Of a DNA stretch of 64,000 bases, positions 60,554-64,000 are shown one piece after another; position 1 is the stretch's first letter; the number at the start of each line of letters is the position of its first letter. The stretch comes from Thermoanaerobacter pseudethanolicus ATCC 33223 (lineage in GTDB: Bacteria > Bacillota > Thermoanaerobacteria > Thermoanaerobacterales > Thermoanaerobacteraceae): positions 1,375,001-1,439,000 of the forward strand of contig NC_010321.1 of the NCBI RefSeq assembly GCF_000019085.1, in the 5' to 3' direction. The notes beneath the pieces were generated by a model that worked only from the letters and a program-made list of their open reading frames with translations, was not told where the DNA came from and did not search any database. Made by a program: the position numbers and the translations under genes.

Positions 60554-61585
60554 TTATATTTCATCATTGTATATACTCGACAAAAGATTTGAAAGCTCTT
60601 TTGTCATCACATTGATTTCACTAATCAACTTCCTATAATCCATTCTTGTAGGTCCTATAATTCCTATTGTACCCACCACACGGCCATTAATCTTATAAGT
60701 AGTTTTTATTACGCTTAAATCCTTCATCTCTTCAAACTTGTTTTCGCTTCCTATTCTCACATCTATAAAATCTACTTCAGGCTCTAAAACTTCGTTCAAT
60801 AACGACTTGTTGTCCAAAAGATTGAAGAAATTTTTTGCTTTGCCTAAATCCTTGTATTCAGGAAAATCTAAAATATGGGAAGTTCCATCCGCATAAATGT
60901 CTGTTTCCTGTAACTGCTTCAAGCTCAAAAGTATAGTGTTTATCAATTCGTCGGCTATAAAAGCCATCTCTCCCAACATCTGCCTTAAATCCTGTTGTAA
61001 AAACTCAAAAATATCTTTTTCACTTTTTCCGGCAATTTTCTCGTTTAACAAATTATTTAAAAACTCAAAAATAGTTCTATCTACATTTTGGCATAAATTT
61101 AGCAAGTAATTTTTTACAATTCCTGTGTCCGTCACTACTAAAAAGATCATTTTATTAGAAGCAACAGGTATAAGTTGGATTTTCTTTATTCTATCAGGGT
61201 TCAACTTTGGCATTTTAGCAACTGTAGTATGGTGAGTTATGTTAGCCAAAATTCTTGCATATTTCTTTACAATTTCATCAAATTCTGCTATTATTTCCTC
61301 GCGAGTATTATAGCTAATTGGAGGGTCATTGTTTATATAATTTCGAAGAATGCTGTCTACATAAAATCTATATCCTTTATCTGAAGGTATTCTTCCTGCG
61401 GAAGTATGAGGTTGCTCCAAATATCCCATTTCTTCTAAATCCGCCATTTCGTTTCTTATAGTAGCAGAACTTAATCCTATATTGTACTTCTTAGCTATTG
61501 TTCTCGACCCTATTGGCTCTGCCGTCATAATATAATCAGTAATAACCGCATATAGTATTTTTTTCTTCCTATCATCTAACGGCAT
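60554..61585 (-). CDS. hrcA: Heat-inducible transcription repressor HrcA
   Basis: Represses the operon by binding CIRCE. An N-terminal winged helix (YIMTAEPIGSRTIAKKYNIGLSSATIRNEMADLEEMGYLEQPHTSAGRIPSDKGYRFYVD) precedes the dimerisation and GroEL-responsive part. The ATG at 61585 follows GGGGTGGTG; the longer frame would start inside the CIRCE operator and is rejected. First gene of the hrcA-grpE-dnaK-dnaJ-prmA-rsmE operon. Confidence 0.96.
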   Translation of the reverse strand: MPLDDRKKKILYAVITDYIMTAEPIGSRTIAKKYNIGLSSATIRNEMADLEEMGYLEQPHTSAGRIPSDKGYRFYVDSILRNYINNDPPISYNTREEIIAEFDEIVKKYARILANITHHTTVAKMPKLNPDRIKKIQLIPVASNKMIFLVVTDTGIVKNYLLNLCQNVDRTIFEFLNNLLNEKIAGKSEKDIFEFLQQDLRQMLGEMAFIADELINTILLSLKQLQETDIYADGTSHILDFPEYKDLGKAKNFFNLLDNKSLLNEVLEPEVDFIDVRIGSENKFEEMKDLSVIKTTYKINGRVVGTIGIIGPTRMDYRKLISEINVMTKELSNLLSSIYNDEI

Positions 61586-61605
61586 TTTCACCACCCCATG
61601 TATTA

Positions 61606-61632
61606 TTAGCACTCTACTCGATTGAGTGCTAA
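61606..61632 (-). promoter_or_regulatory. CIRCE operator
   Basis: Perfect TTAGCACTC-N9-GAGTGCTAA, the HrcA binding site, just downstream of the promoter. Confidence 0.97.
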
Positions 61633-61643
61633 TTCATGTTTTT

Positions 61644-61672
61644 AAAATACCACTCTTATAATTTTTTGTCAA
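61644..61672 (-). promoter_or_regulatory. Promoter of the hrcA operon
   Basis: TTGACA (61672-61667), 17-base spacer, TATTTT (61649-61644). It lies within 8 bp of the hemW stop. Confidence 0.75.
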
Positions 61673-61679
61673 TACTCAT

Positions 61680-62807
61680 TTAGGGCAGAAATTCTTCAAA
61701 AATGACGTTAGAGACATCAATACCCCTCTCGGTAAGTTTTACACACTCATTATCAATCTCAATTAGACCTTCTTTTAAGTATTTTTGTATTACTTTTTTG
61801 TAAATTTCAAACAAACTGATACCAAATCTTTTCTTAAAATCCTTGTCACACACTCCTTTTGTCATTCTCATTCCTAAAAACATAAACTCAGCCATTCTAT
61901 CTTGTTTTGTCAACTTTATCTTTTCCTTAACTGCACTTTTTCTTTCTAAAATGCTCTTAATATAGTCTTTTATATTTTCAATATTACTATATCTCACATC
62001 CGCCATATAAGAATGGGCTCCTGCACCAAATCCCAAATAATTTTTGCATTCCCAGTATAAAATATTGTGGCGACATTCAAATGTGGGCAATGCAAAATTA
62101 GATATTTCGTAATGGTGATAGCCTTTTTCTTTTAAAAACTCTATACCCCAATGATACATTTTAAGCTCTTCTTCCTCATCAACTATAGGCAACTGACCCT
62201 TTTCATAAAGTCTGTAAAAGGAGGTGTTAGGTTCTAAAATCAAGCTATAAGTAGAAACATGCGTCGGCTGTAATTTTACTACTTCTTTTAAAGTTTCTTG
62301 CCACTCTTTAAAGGTTTGAGTAGGAAGAGCGTACATCAGGTCTATATTTATATTGTCAAAGAACTTTTTCACTAACTCATAATTTCCAAAAAATTCTTCT
62401 ACTGTATGAATTCTACCTATATATTTTAAAAGCCTATTTTGAAAAGCTTGAAGTCCAATACTTACTCGGTTTATCCCGTTGTCTTTATAAATTTTTAGTT
62501 TTTCTTCAGTTATAAGGCCGGGATTCATTTCAATAGTAATTTCGCAACCATCAAGTATTTTATAATTTTTAAATACAGATTTCAATATCTTCTCTATATA
62601 AGAAGGAGGCAAAAGGTTAGGGGTACCTCCTCCTATATAAACCGAAACCACATTATAATCTTTTGTAGAATTTGATTCTATTTCCATAAGTAGTGCCCGA
62701 ATATAGTCGTCAAAAAGATAATCATAGCCTGCATAAGAATTAAAATCACAATAATAGCATTTTCTTTTACAAAAAGGAATGTGAATGTATAATCCTATCT
62801 CCCTCAT
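61680..62807 (-). CDS. hemW: HemW-like radical SAM protein (heme chaperone)
   Basis: 375 residues. [18 protein letters not shown] holds the radical SAM cysteines, then [11 protein letters not shown] and [17 protein letters not shown], and a C-terminal HemN-like domain. HemW homologues bind heme and are thought to insert it into proteins; they are often misnamed coproporphyrinogen oxidase. The extra cysteine of true HemN-type motifs is absent. The ATG overlaps the lepA stop (ATGA), an order conserved in Firmicutes. Confidence 0.9.
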
Positions 62808-64000
62808 TTTTCATCATCTAATTTCAATATTGACATAAAAGCCTCTTGAGGTATTTCAACACTTCCCACCTGTCTCATGCGCTTTTTACCTTCTTTTTGC
62901 TTCTCCAAAAGTTTTTTCTTACGAGTTACGTCTCCTCCATAGCACTTGGCAAGGACATTTTTCCTCAAAGCTTTTACAGTCTCTCTTGCAATAATCTTAG
63001 AACCTATTGCAGCCTGGATTGGGATTTCAAAGAGGTGCCTTGGAATATTTTCTTTTAACTTTTCTACAATTTTTCTCGCTTTTTCATAGGCTTTATCTTT
63101 ATGAACTATCATGGATAAAGCATCTACCAATTCGCCATTTATCAAAATATCAAGCTTTACCAAATTAGATTCTTTATACCCTTTAAGCTCATAGTCGAAA
63201 GAGGCATAACCCCTTGTTCGTGATTTTAAAGCATCAAAAAAGTCGTATATTATCTCATTTAAAGGCATTTCATATTTTAAAAGTACGCGAGTTTGTTCTA
63301 AATATTCCATTCCTAAATATACTCCCCGTCTATCCTGGCAAAGCTCCATAATCGCCCCTACATATTCAGTAGGCACCATAATAGTAGCTTCCACAATTGG
63401 CTCTTCAATATGATCTATTTGCGTAGGAGGTGGCATTTTTGTAGGATTGTCCAAATCCAATACTTCTCCATTAGTCTTATATACTTTATAGATTACACTT
63501 GGAGCAGTAGTGACAAGGTTTAAATTGTACTCTCTTTCAAGTCTTTCTTGGACTATTTCCATGTGCAAAAGTCCCAAAAAGCCACACCTAAATCCAAAAC
63601 CTAAGGCAGCAGAGGTGTCAGGTTCAAATACAAGTGACGCATCATTTAGCTGAAGTTTTTCTAAAGCTTCTTTTAAATTTTCATAATCTTGTCCATCCGC
63701 AGGATAAATTCCACAAAAGACCATTGGCACTACTTCTTTATAGCCAGGAAGTGGAGAATCGGCTGGATTGTCTGCGTCTGTTATTGTATCTCCTACACGA
63801 GTGTCTTTTACATTTTTTATGCTGGCAGCAATGTAGCCAACTTCACCGGATTTAAGCTCTTCTACTGGATAAAGGTTAGGTCTAAACATACCCACTTCTG
63901 TAACTTCAAAAACTTTGCCAGTAGAAAACATTTTTATTCTCATTCCTGGTTTAACAATTCCATCTACTACCCTTACAAAGCTTATTGCTCCTTTGTAATT
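62804..64000 (-). CDS. lepA: Elongation factor 4 (LepA), 5' part outside window
   Basis: About 398 C-terminal residues of the normal 600. The frame is open through 64000 with no stop, so the gene begins to the right of the window. Domain II ([23 protein letters not shown]), the G'' region ([23 protein letters not shown]), and the LepA-specific C-terminal domain with [27 protein letters not shown] are clear. A GTPase that back-translocates or remodels ribosomes. The G1 region is not visible. Confidence 0.96.

Overview
The window is a low-GC Firmicute chromosome segment, most likely a thermophilic, endospore-forming anaerobe of the Thermoanaerobacter group. Four things suggest this: AT-rich codon use, the clostridial gene order pyrRBCFKDE and hrcA-grpE-dnaK-dnaJ-prmA-rsmE, the sporulation pair yqfC/yqfD, and the ccpN-regulator-ppdK set. 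The genus is inferred from gene order and protein resemblance; no database search was possible.

Region 1 (1-11.2 kb): a TtcA-like tRNA thiolase (cut by the window edge), an RlmI-like methyltransferase, a small peptidoglycan-binding protein, and the complete UMP-biosynthesis operon pyrR-pyrB-pyrC-pyrF-pyrK-pyrD-pyrE on the minus strand. A PyrR-type attenuator precedes pyrR and a second lies between pyrR and pyrB. The second is followed by a 38-codon leader ORF that runs through another terminator hairpin. Then come an AIR-synthase-like protein, an RluD-family pseudouridine synthase and lspA.

Region 2 (11.2-17.4 kb) is accessory and decayed: an Uma2 fragment, a DUF4236-TPR membrane protein, an orphan DUF2357 nuclease-like protein, an IS1380-type transposase, and a small transcription unit encoding tiny peptides.

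Region 3 (17.4-39.3 kb) is housekeeping: tRNA-Ala, tmRNA, smpB, rnr, an HD protein, ppdK with its regulator and ccpN, glyS, recO, deoC, era, a DgkA-PAP2 fusion, ybeY, pgpH-like, phoH, yqfD, yqfC, ansA (opposite strand), yqeY, rpsU, hit and mtaB.

Region 4 (39.4-55.1 kb) is an island of about 15.7 kb separating mtaB from rsmE, which are usually close neighbours in related genomes. It holds pseudogenes (hicB tail, uvsE, cheW, a YeeE/YedE transporter), a signalling cluster (GGDEF, soluble chemoreceptor, HD-GYP), an uninterrupted run of 77 A, and a decayed peptide-maturation cluster (radical SAM pieces, ABC exporter, ABC-F protein, C39-like and PQQ-like fragments). IS3, IS30, ISL3 and DDE-type transposase genes are also present. 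A GC-rich, nested inverted-repeat element that may be a structured RNA or a non-autonomous mobile element ends the island. The adjoining rsmE is frameshifted in an A8 tract.

Region 5 (55.1-64 kb): prmA, dnaJ, dnaK, grpE and hrcA behind a perfect CIRCE operator, then hemW and the 3' two-thirds of lepA.
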